Source: Corynebacterium sp. 74A (GTDB lineage: Bacteria > Actinomycetota > Actinomycetes > Mycobacteriales > Mycobacteriaceae). From it: a stretch of DNA of 64,000 nucleotides. The notes beneath the pieces are model-generated. The model saw only the letters and a list, made by a program, of their open reading frames with translations. It was not told the DNA's origin and made no database searches. The position numbers and the translations under genes are program-made. How positions within the stretch are numbered: the stretch's first letter is position 1; each line of letters starts with the position of its first letter. Positions 7,900-17,570 of the stretch are shown here, piece after piece. The stretch lies in assembly GCF_008930665.1 (NCBI RefSeq), contig NZ_PQMG01000001.1, positions 310,001 to 374,000 on the forward strand, read 5' to 3'.

Positions 7900-9591
7900 T
7901 TAGAGGCCAAGCAGTTCGCGCACTGCGCCCTTGGCCTCGGTGGCGCCGGCGGAGTCCAGTGCCACGGCAGCGGCGTGCTGGCACTCCTCGAGAGTGACAT
8001 GCGCCAGCTGGGCACCAACGCCGGCAATGGCGGTGGCGGCGGCGGAGAGCGAGTTAACGCCGAGGCCGGTGAGCACACAGGCCAGTGCCGGATCGGCGGC
8101 AGCCTCGCCACACACGCCCACGGCGGTGTTCGTTTCCTTGCCCTGCTCGCAGGTGCGCTCGATCAGGCGCAGCACGGCGGGCTGCCACGGATCGGTGAGG
8201 TAGGCCAGCTGCGGTGACATGCGATCGGCGGCCATGGTGTACTGCGTGAGGTCATTGGTACCGATGGAGACGAAGTCCAGATGCGGCATGAGCTTATCCG
8301 CCATCAAAGCGGCAGCCGGAACCTCGATCATGGCGCCGGGGATGAGGTTGCGCTCGCGGCACAGACCGGCGAACCACTTGGCCTCGCGGGCGGTGGCCAC
8401 CATCGGCGCCATTACCCAGGTGGGGGCGGCTTCGTCGCGGCCTAGGCTCTCGCTGGCCAGGGCGATAGCGTCGAGCTGGCGCGTGAGCAGGGCCTCATTC
8501 GCTCGGGCGATACGGAGACCACGCACACCAAGGGCGGGGTTTTCTTCCTCTGCCATATTGGCGAAGGCCACCGGCTTATCCGAGCCGGCATCGAGAGAGC
8601 GCACCACAACCTTGTTGGAGGGGAACACCGACAGCACCTTCTTATACACCTCTGCCTGCTCCTCAACGGAGGGCTCGGAGGTGGCAGACAAGAAGCACAT
8701 CTCGGTGCGGAAAAGGCCAATGCCCTCGGCCGGGGTTTGGGCGGCCACACGGGCGGCGTTGCCATCCTGGACGTTGGCCAAGAGCTGCACGCGGTGGCCG
8801 TCCATGGTCTGGGCGGGACCGCGCCAACGGGCGACGCGCTCGGCCATCTCGCGGGACTTGCGTACCTCGGCGGCAGCGAACTCCGGATCGGCGTGGGTGG
8901 AGACGGTCCCCATGGCACCATCGACGAGCACCTCGGTGCCGGATTCGATCTCGTGGATGCCCTTGCCCGCAGCAACGATACAGGGCACGCCCAGCTGGCG
9001 GGCCAGAATAGCGGTGTGGCTGGTGGGACCACCCAACTCGGTGACGAGCGCGGTGAAGTAGGTGGTATCGAGAGCCGCGGTATCCGCCGGGGAGAGGTCA
9101 TCGGCGAAAAGCACGACTTCCTTGTTCACGGCCGGCAGGCCGGGCTCTTGCTCGCCGCGCAGCTCGGCGATCACGCGGTCACGGATATCGCGCAGGTCGG
9201 TCACGCGCTCCGCCATCACTCCGCCGGCGGTCTCGAACATGGTGATGAACTTATTGGTGGCAGTCACCACGGCGTACTCGGCCGGGTGGCCGCCGCGGAT
9301 GGCCTTGCGTACGGTCTTCTGCCAGCCCTTGTCCCGCACCATTCCGGCGGTGGCTTTGAGAATTTCCTTGGCGTGGTCGACCGCATCGGCCGAACGGTTC
9401 TCGAGGCGTTCCGCCACGGTGGCGGCTGCAGCTTGGAAGCGCTCGAACTCGGCGTCGCGCTGCTCCTCTTCAATAACGGGACCCGAGGTGGGCAAAGCGG
9501 GGCGTGGACGAATCCACACGGCCTCGGCGTAGCATACGCCCGGCACAACGCCGGTTCCCTTGTATGTGGTGGCTTGGGAGGTATCAGTCAT
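7900..9591 (-). CDS. ptsI: PTS enzyme I (phosphoenolpyruvate-protein phosphotransferase)
   Basis: Cytoplasmic first enzyme of the sugar phosphotransferase system; it takes phosphate from PEP and passes it to HPr. The 563-aa protein has the HPr-binding N-terminal part, the swivelling phosphohistidine domain with active H192 in GGPTSHTAILARQLG, and the PEP-binding barrel with GLFRTEM, the second signature DFVSIGTNDLTQYT, and catalytic cysteine in GVCGEA. Length is normal for EI. It is transcribed away from fruR, and the region between carries a possible GlxR/CRP-type site. Confidence 0.97.
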   Translation of the reverse strand: MTDTSQATTYKGTGVVPGVCYAEAVWIRPRPALPTSGPVIEEEQRDAEFERFQAAAATVAERLENRSADAVDHAKEILKATAGMVRDKGWQKTVRKAIRGGHPAEYAVVTATNKFITMFETAGGVMAERVTDLRDIRDRVIAELRGEQEPGLPAVNKEVVLFADDLSPADTAALDTTYFTALVTELGGPTSHTAILARQLGVPCIVAAGKGIHEIESGTEVLVDGAMGTVSTHADPEFAAAEVRKSREMAERVARWRGPAQTMDGHRVQLLANVQDGNAARVAAQTPAEGIGLFRTEMCFLSATSEPSVEEQAEVYKKVLSVFPSNKVVVRSLDAGSDKPVAFANMAEEENPALGVRGLRIARANEALLTRQLDAIALASESLGRDEAAPTWVMAPMVATAREAKWFAGLCRERNLIPGAMIEVPAAALMADKLMPHLDFVSIGTNDLTQYTMAADRMSPQLAYLTDPWQPAVLRLIERTCEQGKETNTAVGVCGEAAADPALACVLTGLGVNSLSAAATAIAGVGAQLAHVTLEECQHAAAVALDSAGATEAKGAVRELLGL

Positions 9592-10081
9592 GAGGCGGGG
9601 ACACCTTTCTTATATGGGCGTCGTGTGATGGTTTGGTTACTATCTGTGCTGTCCATCCTATGTGTGGGATGCCACGAGCAGTGTCACGCTGCTCACACTG
9701 CACCGCGAGACGGTGATATCTAGATAGTCTGTCGCACCGATTGATGCCGGTCACTATGACAGGAACATTGTGTTCGGAGCCTAGGGACTCAATATAGCAC
9801 GCCTAGAATGTCCGAGCGGCAAAGAATGGAACAGAATCCAACATCACATTTTTGACAAACCCACATAAATGGGCGTAAACAGATAGGTTGAACAACATTC
9901 TCAGGACGTCCCCTCCCGAGAAGGGGTGTAGGGCCCATCACCTGTGCATTGTGGCCCTTCCCGGACCGTACCGTCTGCGCGGCCACAACGGCATGTGTGG
10001 TTTTCACCACACCACCACTGTCCTCGCGTCCCGACCGTACGGCCCCACCCCTCCCCACACGATCACTAAGGGCTGACACGT
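9592..10081. promoter_or_regulatory. ptsI-fruR divergent control region
   Basis: 490 bp without a gene. It contains ATGTGTGG at 9660 and 9993, the 13-mer ACAAACCCACATA at 9855-9867 shared with the sugR upstream region, a palindrome GTGTGG-N6-CCACAC at 9995-10012, and the CRP/GlxR-like site TGTCA-N6-TCACA at 9682-9697 (9 of 10 consensus arm bases). This fits control of ptsI by global carbon regulation plus local DeoR-type repressors. Promoter elements themselves could not be assigned with confidence. Confidence 0.6.
9682..9697. promoter_or_regulatory. Candidate GlxR/CRP-type operator upstream of ptsI
   Basis: TGTCACGCTGCTCACA matches the corynebacterial GlxR consensus TGTGA-N6-TCACA at nine of ten arm positions and lies about 90 bp upstream of the ptsI start codon. 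Confidence 0.5.
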
Positions 10082-10861
10082 ATGCTTTCTGTCCATCAGC
10101 GCAGAGGAGAGATTTCCTCGCTGACGAACACGCAGGGCCACTCCTCGGTGGCTGAGCTGGCGACCCGTTTTAATGTCACCCCAGAGACGATTCGTCGGGA
10201 TCTCAAACAATTGGAGAATGCGGGATTATTGCAGCGGGTCCATGGCGGCGCCGTGGTACATCAGTCCGGGCAGCAGTCGCGGCGTTCCTATGCGGCCGCC
10301 GAGCTCGAGCGTTCCCGCGAAAAGCGCACCATCGGTGAGCTCGCGGCCACCCTCATCCCGGACGGGCCCGCGGCTATCTTCATGGACGCTGGTACCTCCA
10401 CCAATACCCTCGCCAGCGTGATGGCTGAGCGCTACAGTGAGCAGTCGTGGACGATTGTGACCAATTCCTTGTCCATCGGCATCACCTTGGCCGCCGCCGG
10501 TGTGCCTGGGGTGAATCTGGTGGGCGGCACGATGCGCGCCTTCACCCGTTCGGTCATTGGGGAGCAGGCCGTGGACACCATCTCCGCCTTGCGCGCCGAT
10601 ATCGCCATTATGGGCACCAACGGCCTCAGCGAGGCACATGGGTTGTCTACCCCCGATCCCTCTGAGGCGGCGATCAAAAGAATGATGGTGCAGAATGCCT
10701 CCACAGTGATTGCGCTCTGTGACTCGTCAAAGTTCGGGCAGGACTACATGGTCACCTTCGCCGATATGAGTGATGTGGACTATGTGGTCACCGATGAAAA
10801 CGTCGACAGCCACTACAGAGACACTCTAGAAGCCCACGGAATTGAGGTCGTGCACCCGTGA
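10082..10861 (+). CDS. fruR: DeoR-family fructose operon repressor, FruR-like
   Basis: 259-aa DeoR-type regulator with helix-turn-helix SSVAELATRFNVTPETIRRDL (about residues 20-41) and an effector domain containing DAGTST, GTNGL and CDSSKFG. It heads a tight operon with fruK and ptsF: its TGA overlaps the GTG start of fruK. In C. glutamicum FruR in this position dampens fructose induction of ptsI, ptsH and the fru genes. It is closely related in layout to the SugR-like protein at 6048. Confidence 0.9.
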   Translation: MLSVHQRRGEISSLTNTQGHSSVAELATRFNVTPETIRRDLKQLENAGLLQRVHGGAVVHQSGQQSRRSYAAAELERSREKRTIGELAATLIPDGPAAIFMDAGTSTNTLASVMAERYSEQSWTIVTNSLSIGITLAAAGVPGVNLVGGTMRAFTRSVIGEQAVDTISALRADIAIMGTNGLSEAHGLSTPDPSEAAIKRMMVQNASTVIALCDSSKFGQDYMVTFADMSDVDYVVTDENVDSHYRDTLEAHGIEVVHP

Positions 10862-11820
10862 TCGTCACGTTCACCCCCAACCCGAGCCTGGATCGCACGC
10901 TGTCGCTCGAGGAGCCGCTCAGCCCGGGCTCTGTGCAGCGTCTGAGCGAAACTATCGATTTCGCCGGCGGCAAGGGAATCAATGTGGCCCATGCCTGCGC
11001 CCTCGCCGGGGAGGATACCCTCGCCGTCTTACCTGCCCGCGCGACCGATCCTTTTCTCATGGTCATGCAGGAAACCCCTATCCCCTTCGAGGCCACTCCC
11101 TCCTCGGGTACGGTGCGCACGAATATCACGATCACCGATAGCGCTGGGGAGACCACCAAGCTCAACGGCCCGGGCCCGGTGCTCAGCCCGCTCGATGTGG
11201 ATGCCGCCTTGTCCACACTCATCGAGCATGCCGCCGAGGCCGATTACATGGTGCTGGCCGGTTCCCTGCCCCGCGGCGTGGACGTGGATTTCTATTGCAC
11301 GCTCGCCCGCACGCTTCACGACGCCGTCCCGCAGCTCCCGCTCGCCATTGACACCTCCGATGACCCGCTGCGCGCCCTCGCACCGCAGCTGGAATCGCTC
11401 CAGCTTGATGTGTTGAAGCCCAACGGCATGGAACTGGGGCAGATTGTCGGCGTCTCTGGCGCCCGCCTCGAGGCCAGCGCCCACGCGGGCGACTACGCAC
11501 CGGTGGCCGAGGCCGCCAGCCATCTCATCGCCCGCGGATTGAGCACCTGCATCACCACTCTCGGCGCGGCTGGTGCGGTACTGACCACCGCAGAAGGCTC
11601 GTGGGTGGCCCGGAGCGAGGCGATCACTCCTGTCTCCACGGTGGGGGCCGGCGACTGTACCCTTGCCGGCTATGCCATGGCCCGCACCCGCGGTGATAGC
11701 CCCTGCCATGCCCTGAAGCTAGCGGTGTCCTATGGCACCGCAGCGACCCTCAAGCCTGGCACGATGATTCCTAGCGCCGCGGATGCCGCAGCCATCCGAG
11801 TGGACGTCGACAAGCTATAA
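10858..11820 (+). CDS. fruK: 1-phosphofructokinase
   Basis: Phosphorylates fructose 1-phosphate, the product of fructose PTS import, to fructose 1,6-bisphosphate. 320-aa PfkB-family protein with intact signatures: GGKGINVA (37-44) near the N-terminus and the catalytic loop VGAGDCTLAG with base D266. GTG start overlaps the fruR stop (GTGA), and ptsF follows 31 bp later, so the three genes should be one transcript. Intact motifs here make the changes in the paralogue at 6824 stand out. Confidence 0.95.
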   Translation: MIVTFTPNPSLDRTLSLEEPLSPGSVQRLSETIDFAGGKGINVAHACALAGEDTLAVLPARATDPFLMVMQETPIPFEATPSSGTVRTNITITDSAGETTKLNGPGPVLSPLDVDAALSTLIEHAAEADYMVLAGSLPRGVDVDFYCTLARTLHDAVPQLPLAIDTSDDPLRALAPQLESLQLDVLKPNGMELGQIVGVSGARLEASAHAGDYAPVAEAASHLIARGLSTCITTLGAAGAVLTTAEGSWVARSEAITPVSTVGAGDCTLAGYAMARTRGDSPCHALKLAVSYGTAATLKPGTMIPSAADAAAIRVDVDKL

Positions 11821-11851
11821 AGCGCACCATAGAGCGAGGACACACCGCTTC

Positions 11852-13903
11852 ATGACAGACTCCATCATCGCCGAGTCCGTGGTCTCTGTGGACGTCGACT
11901 TGGGGGCTCGGCCCGCAGAAGTCATCTCAGCATTGGCCACGCGCATTGCCGATGCCGGGCGAGCACGTTCCGCCGCGGCGCTGGCTGACGCTGCCCTCAC
12001 CCGCGAGGACTCCGCCGGCACCGGTGTCGCCGGCCGCGTCGCTATCCCCCACTGCCGCAGCGCCGCCGTCACCGCGCCCACCGTGGCCTTCGCGCGGCTG
12101 AGCCGTCCCGTGGATTTCTCCGGCCCCGATGGCGACGCCGATCTCATCTTCCTCATCGCCGCACCAGAAGATGGCGGCGCGGAGCACATGCGCATCCTCT
12201 CGCGTTTGGCGCGGGCGTTGGTGCAGCAGGAGTTCCGCACCGCGCTTCGCGACGCCACCTCCCCCGAGGAGGTGGTGCGTGCGGTCACTGGTGCTCTCGC
12301 CGCCACGCAGCGCCGCCCACGCAGCGCCACCGCATCCCCGCAGCCGCGAGTCCGCCGGATCGTGGCGGTGACCGCCTGCCCCACCGGGATCGCGCATACC
12401 TACATGGCCGCCGATGCTCTCAAAGTCGCCGCTGCAGAACGTGCGGATGTGGACCTGCAGGTAGAGGCCCAGGGATCCTCCTCACTCCAGCCGCTCGATC
12501 CGGCGGTGATCGCCGCCGCCGATGCCGTGATCTTTGCCAGCGATGTGGGCATACACGACAGCCAGCGCTTTGCCTCCACCCCCGTGGTCGAATCCGGGGT
12601 GAAGCGAGCCATCAACGAACCCGCCGCGATGCTGGATGAGGCGCTTGCTGCGGCGGACAACCCCGCGGCACCCACCGAGGCTGAATCCGTTCCCGCCGCC
12701 ACCCCCGAGCGCAGTGCTGGGCAGGCGAGCTGGCTCACCCGCATGCAGCAGACGGTGATGACTGGGGTGTCCTATATGATCCCCTTCGTTGCCGCCGGCG
12801 GTTTGCTGCTGGCTCTCGGCTATCTGGTGGGCGGGATGGAGACCTCCAGCTACTGGCAGGGCATCCTCGCCCAGTACTCGCTTAGTACTCTGCCGCCGAC
12901 GGAGTTTATGAGCCAGACTGGTGCTGCCGTCTCCTTCGACCGGCCCGCGCTCGCGGTGTATATCGGCGCCGTGCTTATCGCCACCGGTCAGGCCGCGATG
13001 AGCTTCATCGTGGCCGCGCTCTCCGGCTATATCGCCTATGCGCTCGCCGATCGCCCCGGTATCGCCCCTGGTTTTGTCGGCGGCGCGATCTCCGTGGCGG
13101 TCGGGGCCGGCTTCATCGGTGGGCTCGTTACCGGCCTTATCGCCGGCGCGGTGAGCGCCTGGATCACCAGCTGGCGGGTACCGCAGGTGCTGCGCTCGCT
13201 CATGCCGGTGGTGATCATTCCCTTGCTGAGCACCCTCAGCGTGGGGCTTGTGATGTTCCTGCTTTTAGCACGTCCCCTCGAGGCGGTCATGACGGGGCTC
13301 AGCGAGGGCTTGGCGGGCATGTCCGAATCCTACGCGGTGCTGCTCGGCATTGTGCTCGGAGTGATGATGTGCGTCGATCTCGGCGGCCCGGTGAACAAAG
13401 CGGCGTATCTCTTCGCCACCGCGGGGCTGTCCACCGGCGATGAGGCCTCGCTGCACATCATGGCTGCGGTGATGGCGGCCGGCATGGTTCCGCCTCTCGC
13501 GCTCTCGCTCGCCACCTGGCTGCGGGCCTCAGCGTTTAGCACGGCCGAGGTAGATAACGGCAAGTCGGCGTGGGTGCTGGGATTGAGCTTCGTCTCCGAA
13601 GGGGCGATCCCCTTTGCCGCCGCCGATCCGCTGCGCGTGATCCCCTCGATGATGGCTGGCGGTGCGGTCACTGGGGCGCTATCCATGGGCCTGGGCGTGG
13701 CATCCCACGCCCCACATGGCGGCATCTTCGTACTTTTCGCCATCACGCCGATCACCGGCTTTCTCGTCTCTCTGCTCGCCGGAGTAACAGTGAGCGCGGT
13801 GTGCGTGATCGCTACTAAGACTCTGATCAGGTCTCGCTCGGCGCCGCTCGGCGCCGCCGGCGCGGACTCTGGTCACGAGAGAAATGCCACAGCGCAGGTT
13901 TAA
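11852..13903 (+). CDS. ptsF: PTS fructose transporter, fused IIABC
   Basis: 683-aa membrane permease that imports fructose as fructose 1-phosphate. Domain order is IIA (residues 1-150; phosphorylated H67 in AIPHCRS), IIB (about 168-265; C176 in VTACPTGIAHTYMAADAL) and a C-terminal IIC with about eight to ten membrane segments from residue 310 on. Start ATG 11852 gives MTDSIIAES; the frame is open earlier but that part overlaps fruK. An imperfect hairpin with TGCCACAGC / GCTGCGGCA arms spans the stop region (13880-13919). Confidence 0.96.
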   Translation: MTDSIIAESVVSVDVDLGARPAEVISALATRIADAGRARSAAALADAALTREDSAGTGVAGRVAIPHCRSAAVTAPTVAFARLSRPVDFSGPDGDADLIFLIAAPEDGGAEHMRILSRLARALVQQEFRTALRDATSPEEVVRAVTGALAATQRRPRSATASPQPRVRRIVAVTACPTGIAHTYMAADALKVAAAERADVDLQVEAQGSSSLQPLDPAVIAAADAVIFASDVGIHDSQRFASTPVVESGVKRAINEPAAMLDEALAAADNPAAPTEAESVPAATPERSAGQASWLTRMQQTVMTGVSYMIPFVAAGGLLLALGYLVGGMETSSYWQGILAQYSLSTLPPTEFMSQTGAAVSFDRPALAVYIGAVLIATGQAAMSFIVAALSGYIAYALADRPGIAPGFVGGAISVAVGAGFIGGLVTGLIAGAVSAWITSWRVPQVLRSLMPVVIIPLLSTLSVGLVMFLLLARPLEAVMTGLSEGLAGMSESYAVLLGIVLGVMMCVDLGGPVNKAAYLFATAGLSTGDEASLHIMAAVMAAGMVPPLALSLATWLRASAFSTAEVDNGKSAWVLGLSFVSEGAIPFAAADPLRVIPSMMAGGAVTGALSMGLGVASHAPHGGIFVLFAITPITGFLVSLLAGVTVSAVCVIATKTLIRSRSAPLGAAGADSGHERNATAQV

Positions 13904-13919
13904 GCTGCGGCATCTCTGC
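13880..13919 (+). terminator. Possible terminator hairpin at the ptsF 3' end
   Basis: Inverted repeat of 14 bp with two mismatches (AGAAATGCCACAGC and GCTGCGGCATCTCT) with the stop codon inside or next to the loop. No T run follows, so it may be only a partial terminator before ptsH. Confidence 0.4.
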
Positions 13920-14058
13920 TAAAACATCCCACCTCGGGTGTTACGCAAGCTGCTTTTATCCACGGATGTGACTATCCTTGGGTGAGAACTATTAAGGCCC
14001 CTTGCTTCTACAGTGGGGCTAGCGTAGACACCCTTTTATAGAAAGGACATTATCCATT

Positions 14059-14325
14059 ATGGCTTCTAAGACCGTGACTGTCGGCTCCGCTGTCGGCCTC
14101 CACGCCCGCCCCGCCACCATCATCGCCGAGGCTGCCGGTGAGTTCGATGAGGACATCTTCCTCAACCTCGTTGGTGACGACGACGAGGACACCGACGCCG
14201 CCTCCTCCCTGATGATCATGGCCCTCGGCGCCGAGAAGGGCGACGAGGTTGTTGTCACCTCCGACAACGCCGAGGCTGTGGAGAAGATTGCTGCCCTGAT
14301 CGAGAAGGATCTCGACGCCGAGTAA
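14059..14325 (+). CDS. ptsH: PTS phosphocarrier protein HPr
   Basis: 88-aa phosphocarrier between enzyme I and the IIA domains. Active H15 sits in GLHARPA, and the family's serine region is DAASSLMIM (about residues 47-54). It is unusually acidic around residues 40-46. A clear ribosome site AGAAAGGA precedes the ATG. It follows ptsF but is separated by 155 bp, suggesting its own promoter; the 21-bp hairpin downstream ends the unit. Confidence 0.97.
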   Translation: MASKTVTVGSAVGLHARPATIIAEAAGEFDEDIFLNLVGDDDEDTDAASSLMIMALGAEKGDEVVVTSDNAEAVEKIAALIEKDLDAE

Positions 14326-14341
14326 TCCTTCGCTCACGCAG

Positions 14342-14387
14342 ATACATCTACTGCCGCCCACCACATGGTGGGCGGCAGTAGATGTAT
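14342..14387. terminator. Strong bidirectional hairpin between ptsH and uraA
   Basis: Perfect 21-bp inverted repeat (14342-14362 with 14367-14387) around a 4-nt loop ACAT, placed between the convergent ptsH and uraA stop codons. Lacks a T run. It is the strongest hairpin seen in the window. Confidence 0.8.
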
Positions 14388-14417
14388 GACACCGCTCTGG
14401 ACAATCCTCGACGGGGT

Positions 14418-15782
14418 CTAGGCGGGGCGCTCGGCCGGGACGTAGCGCCCCTCACCGAGGCTGCGGTAGAGCTTCATCATCACGGGATAGAACACGATGA
14501 TCCCGGCAGAGCCCCAGGCGATGCCCTCCAGCGAGATCGAGCCAATAGACAAGGTGAGATTGCCGATACCGGCGACCAGCGCAACCGCCGCAGCCATGAG
14601 ATTGACGGGGTTATTAAAATTGACGCGGTTGTCCTGCCAGATCCGCACCCCCAGCATGCCAATTAGGCCATAGAGCACCAAGGTGGCCCCACCCAAGACG
14701 CCGACGGGAATGGTGAAAATCAGCGCCCCGAACTTCGGGATGAAGGCGAGTGCCACCGCAGTAAAGGCAGCGACCCAATAGGCGGCGGTGGAATAAACCT
14801 TGGTGGCGGCCATGACACCGATATTCTCCGCATAGGTGGTGGTGCCGGAGCCGCCAAAACCACCCGCGAGCATGGTGGCCATACCATCGGCCATGAGCGC
14901 ATCGCCTGCCAGATCATCCATATCCCGGCCCGTCATTTCGGACACGGCTTTGACGTGGCCCACATTCTCCGCGATCAGCACAATGACCACCGGCAGGGTC
15001 ACGAGAATCGCGCTGAGCTCGAAGTGCGGGCTATGGAATGTAGGCAGCCCCACCCACGGGGCGGCGTCGATAGTGTCCACGGCGCCCTCGGGCAGGTTGC
15101 CGGTAAGCGCGGCGAAGATCCATCCCACGAGCACACCAATGAGGATGCCGAGGCGGGCGACCATACCGCGCCCAGCCACGGTAGCACCGAGAATCACCAG
15201 CAGCGTCACCGTGGCCACGAGCGGCTGGGTTTGGAAGTTTCCGGCCGCCGTGGGGGCAAGATTCAGCCCGATCAGCGCCACAATGGCGCCGGTCACTGCC
15301 GGCGGCATCACCGCATCAATCACCTGTTTGCCGGCGGCCTTAACGATCACACCCACCAGCACCAGGGTGAGACCGGCGATGAGCACACCACCGATTTGGG
15401 TGCCGATACCCGATCCTTGGGTAGCGCTCAGCGGCGCGATGAACGCAAAAGAACTGCCCAAATAGGAGGGCAGCCGGTTGCGGGTGACGAGCAAGAAGAG
15501 CATCGTGCCCAGACCCGAAAACAACAAAGTGGTGTTCACGGGGAAGCCGGTGAGGGTGGGCACCAGCAGCGTCGCACCAAACATGGCGATCACATGCTGC
15601 ATGCCGATGCCGATGGTGCGCAACCAGCTCAGTCGCTCCTCGGGGGCCACCACCGCGCCGGGCAGGATCCTTTTGCCATCGCCATGCACCGCCCAGCCGA
15701 GGCCCAGCGGCCCCGTTCCGCCGCGGCCGGCGCTATCGCTCGAGCGGGAGGAGGTGTCTTGAGATATCGCAGGATTATTCAC
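14418..15782 (-). CDS. uraA: Uracil permease, NCS2 family
   Basis: 454-aa polytopic membrane protein of the nucleobase:cation symporter-2 family, with about 12-14 hydrophobic segments. The conserved substrate/proton region AENVGHVKAVSEMTGRD and the motif TTTYAENIGV place it in the uracil (UraA/PyrP) branch rather than the xanthine branch. It follows hflX on the same strand after about 135 bp. The C. glutamicum counterpart at this position is annotated uraA. Confidence 0.88.
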   Translation of the reverse strand: MNNPAISQDTSSRSSDSAGRGGTGPLGLGWAVHGDGKRILPGAVVAPEERLSWLRTIGIGMQHVIAMFGATLLVPTLTGFPVNTTLLFSGLGTMLFLLVTRNRLPSYLGSSFAFIAPLSATQGSGIGTQIGGVLIAGLTLVLVGVIVKAAGKQVIDAVMPPAVTGAIVALIGLNLAPTAAGNFQTQPLVATVTLLVILGATVAGRGMVARLGILIGVLVGWIFAALTGNLPEGAVDTIDAAPWVGLPTFHSPHFELSAILVTLPVVIVLIAENVGHVKAVSEMTGRDMDDLAGDALMADGMATMLAGGFGGSGTTTYAENIGVMAATKVYSTAAYWVAAFTAVALAFIPKFGALIFTIPVGVLGGATLVLYGLIGMLGVRIWQDNRVNFNNPVNLMAAAVALVAGIGNLTLSIGSISLEGIAWGSAGIIVFYPVMMKLYRSLGEGRYVPAERPA

Positions 15783-15917
15783 AAACCTCCACTCTATAAC
15801 GCGCAGGATGCGCAGCAGAGAGTGCCTCAGCCTAGACGGGGCGCCACCGCTCGAGGGCCCCTCCTCGGCGATGGCGCTAGCGGATCCAGCGAGAGGGCGT
15901 CGATAAGCGCTTCTGCC

Positions 15918-17456
15918 CTAGTGCGTGTGCACCACGTAGCGGGCGAGCTCCGCGGCCAGCTGCCGGGGCAAACGCACATCCATGGTGGTGCCCTCCTCGC
16001 CATACTCCTCGCCCAAGACGGTGGCCTGATCGTGCAGGCGCGCCACCACATCACCATCGGTGAAGGGAATGAGCATCTCCACGTGCGCGTCGAGGCTGTT
16101 GAGGAATAGCTCGATGCGGGCCTGTAGCTCCGCGATGCCCTCGCCCGTGTGCGCGGAGACGAACACGCAATCATCCAACACGGCCTTGGCCTCGGCGAGC
16201 ACCAGCGGATCTGCCTGGTCGATCTTGTTCACCACAATGATCTCCGGCGGGGCCTGGGTGTCTTGCTCGCGCACAATATCGGTGATCACCTCGTTGACGG
16301 CCTCGATCTGCTTCAGCGGGAAGGGATCAGAGCCATCGACCACGTGCAGCAGCAGATCGGCCTCGAGAATCTCCTCCAACGTGGAGCGAAACGCCTCCAC
16401 TAGGTGGGTAGGCAGGTGCCGGACGAAACCGACCGTATCGGTGAAGATCACACTGCGACCATCGGCGAGCTCGGCGCGCCGGGTGGTGGGATCCAGGGTG
16501 GCGAAGAGCGCATCCTCCACCAGCACACCGGCGCCGGTGAGGGCATTGATCAAGGAGGACTTGCCGGCATTGGTATAGCCGGCAATCGCGATTTGCGGGG
16601 TGGTCGAGCGCTGGCGGCGGGCGCGCTTGATATCGCGGGAGGTCTTCATCCCCGCGATCTCCTTGCGCAGCTTGGCCATGTCCGAGCGCAGGCGGCGGCG
16701 GTCCGCCTCAATCTTGGTTTCACCGGGACCGCGCAGGCCGACGCCGCCATTCGACCCGGCGCGACCGCCGGCTTGGCGGGACAGCGCCCCACCCCAGCCG
16801 CGGACGCGGGTGATGAGGTATTCCATCTGGGCGAGTGCCACCTGCGCCTTACCCTCATTGGACTTCGCGTGCTGGGCGAAGATATCGAGAATGAGCATGG
16901 TGCGGTCGACGACCTTGACGTCTAGGGCCTTTTCGAGGGCGATCATCTGACCGGGGCTGAGCTCGCCATCGCAGACCACTGTGTCGGCGTCGGTGGCTTC
17001 CACGAGGTGGCGCAGCTCGGTGACCTTGCCGGCACCGATATAGGTTCCTGGGTCCGGTTTGTCTCGCTTTTGGTAGAGCACCTCGACGACGTCGGAGCCG
17101 GCGGTTTCGGCCAAGGCTTGCAACTCGGCGAGGGTGGCCTCGATTTCGGCGCTGGTGCCCTCGGTCCATACGCCGACGAGGATGACGCGCTCGAGGCGGA
17201 GTTTGCGGTACTCCACGTCATAACCGTCATCGCGCTCGGTGCGGCGGATTTGGGTGTCGCGGGTGATGTGGCGGAAGCGGCCGCGCTCCTCGAGCTCAAG
17301 CTCACCGGTGGTGGGGGTCTCGGTGGCGGCAGCCGGGGTGGGGTTGGCAGAAATGAGCCCGGTGTGGTCCCGACCGGCGTCGCGTTCCTCCGGCACAACG
17401 GTGGGCCGGTGATCGCGGAATGCCTCAGTCATAAGTTCATCATGAGAATCTGTCAT
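15918..17456 (-). CDS. hflX: GTPase HflX
   Basis: Ribosome-associated GTPase that splits stalled 70S ribosomes under stress. 512 aa: an HflX N-terminal domain (EVLYQKRDKPDPGTYIGAGK), a coiled-coil linker with GPGETKIEADRR, then the G domain with G1 GYTNAGKSS, G3 DTVGF and G4 NKID. A glycine-rich insert (GRAGSNGGVGLRGPGE) precedes the linker, as usual. Start ATG 17456 has AGGA about 11 nt upstream; a second in-frame ATG at 17432 is possible. Not the membrane-protease partner its old name suggests. Confidence 0.96.
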   Translation of the reverse strand: MTDSHDELMTEAFRDHRPTVVPEERDAGRDHTGLISANPTPAAATETPTTGELELEERGRFRHITRDTQIRRTERDDGYDVEYRKLRLERVILVGVWTEGTSAEIEATLAELQALAETAGSDVVEVLYQKRDKPDPGTYIGAGKVTELRHLVEATDADTVVCDGELSPGQMIALEKALDVKVVDRTMLILDIFAQHAKSNEGKAQVALAQMEYLITRVRGWGGALSRQAGGRAGSNGGVGLRGPGETKIEADRRRLRSDMAKLRKEIAGMKTSRDIKRARRQRSTTPQIAIAGYTNAGKSSLINALTGAGVLVEDALFATLDPTTRRAELADGRSVIFTDTVGFVRHLPTHLVEAFRSTLEEILEADLLLHVVDGSDPFPLKQIEAVNEVITDIVREQDTQAPPEIIVVNKIDQADPLVLAEAKAVLDDCVFVSAHTGEGIAELQARIELFLNSLDAHVEMLIPFTDGDVVARLHDQATVLGEEYGEEGTTMDVRLPRQLAAELARYVVHTH

Positions 17457-17570
17457 CGTATCCGCGATCCTACAGTAGTGCTCGTCTCACCTGCGACATT
17501 CCTTCTGGGGTGCGCCCTCCCGCGCCCGCGGTGGGGAGTGCGCCCTCCCCTGCCGCCGCTTATCGACGTC

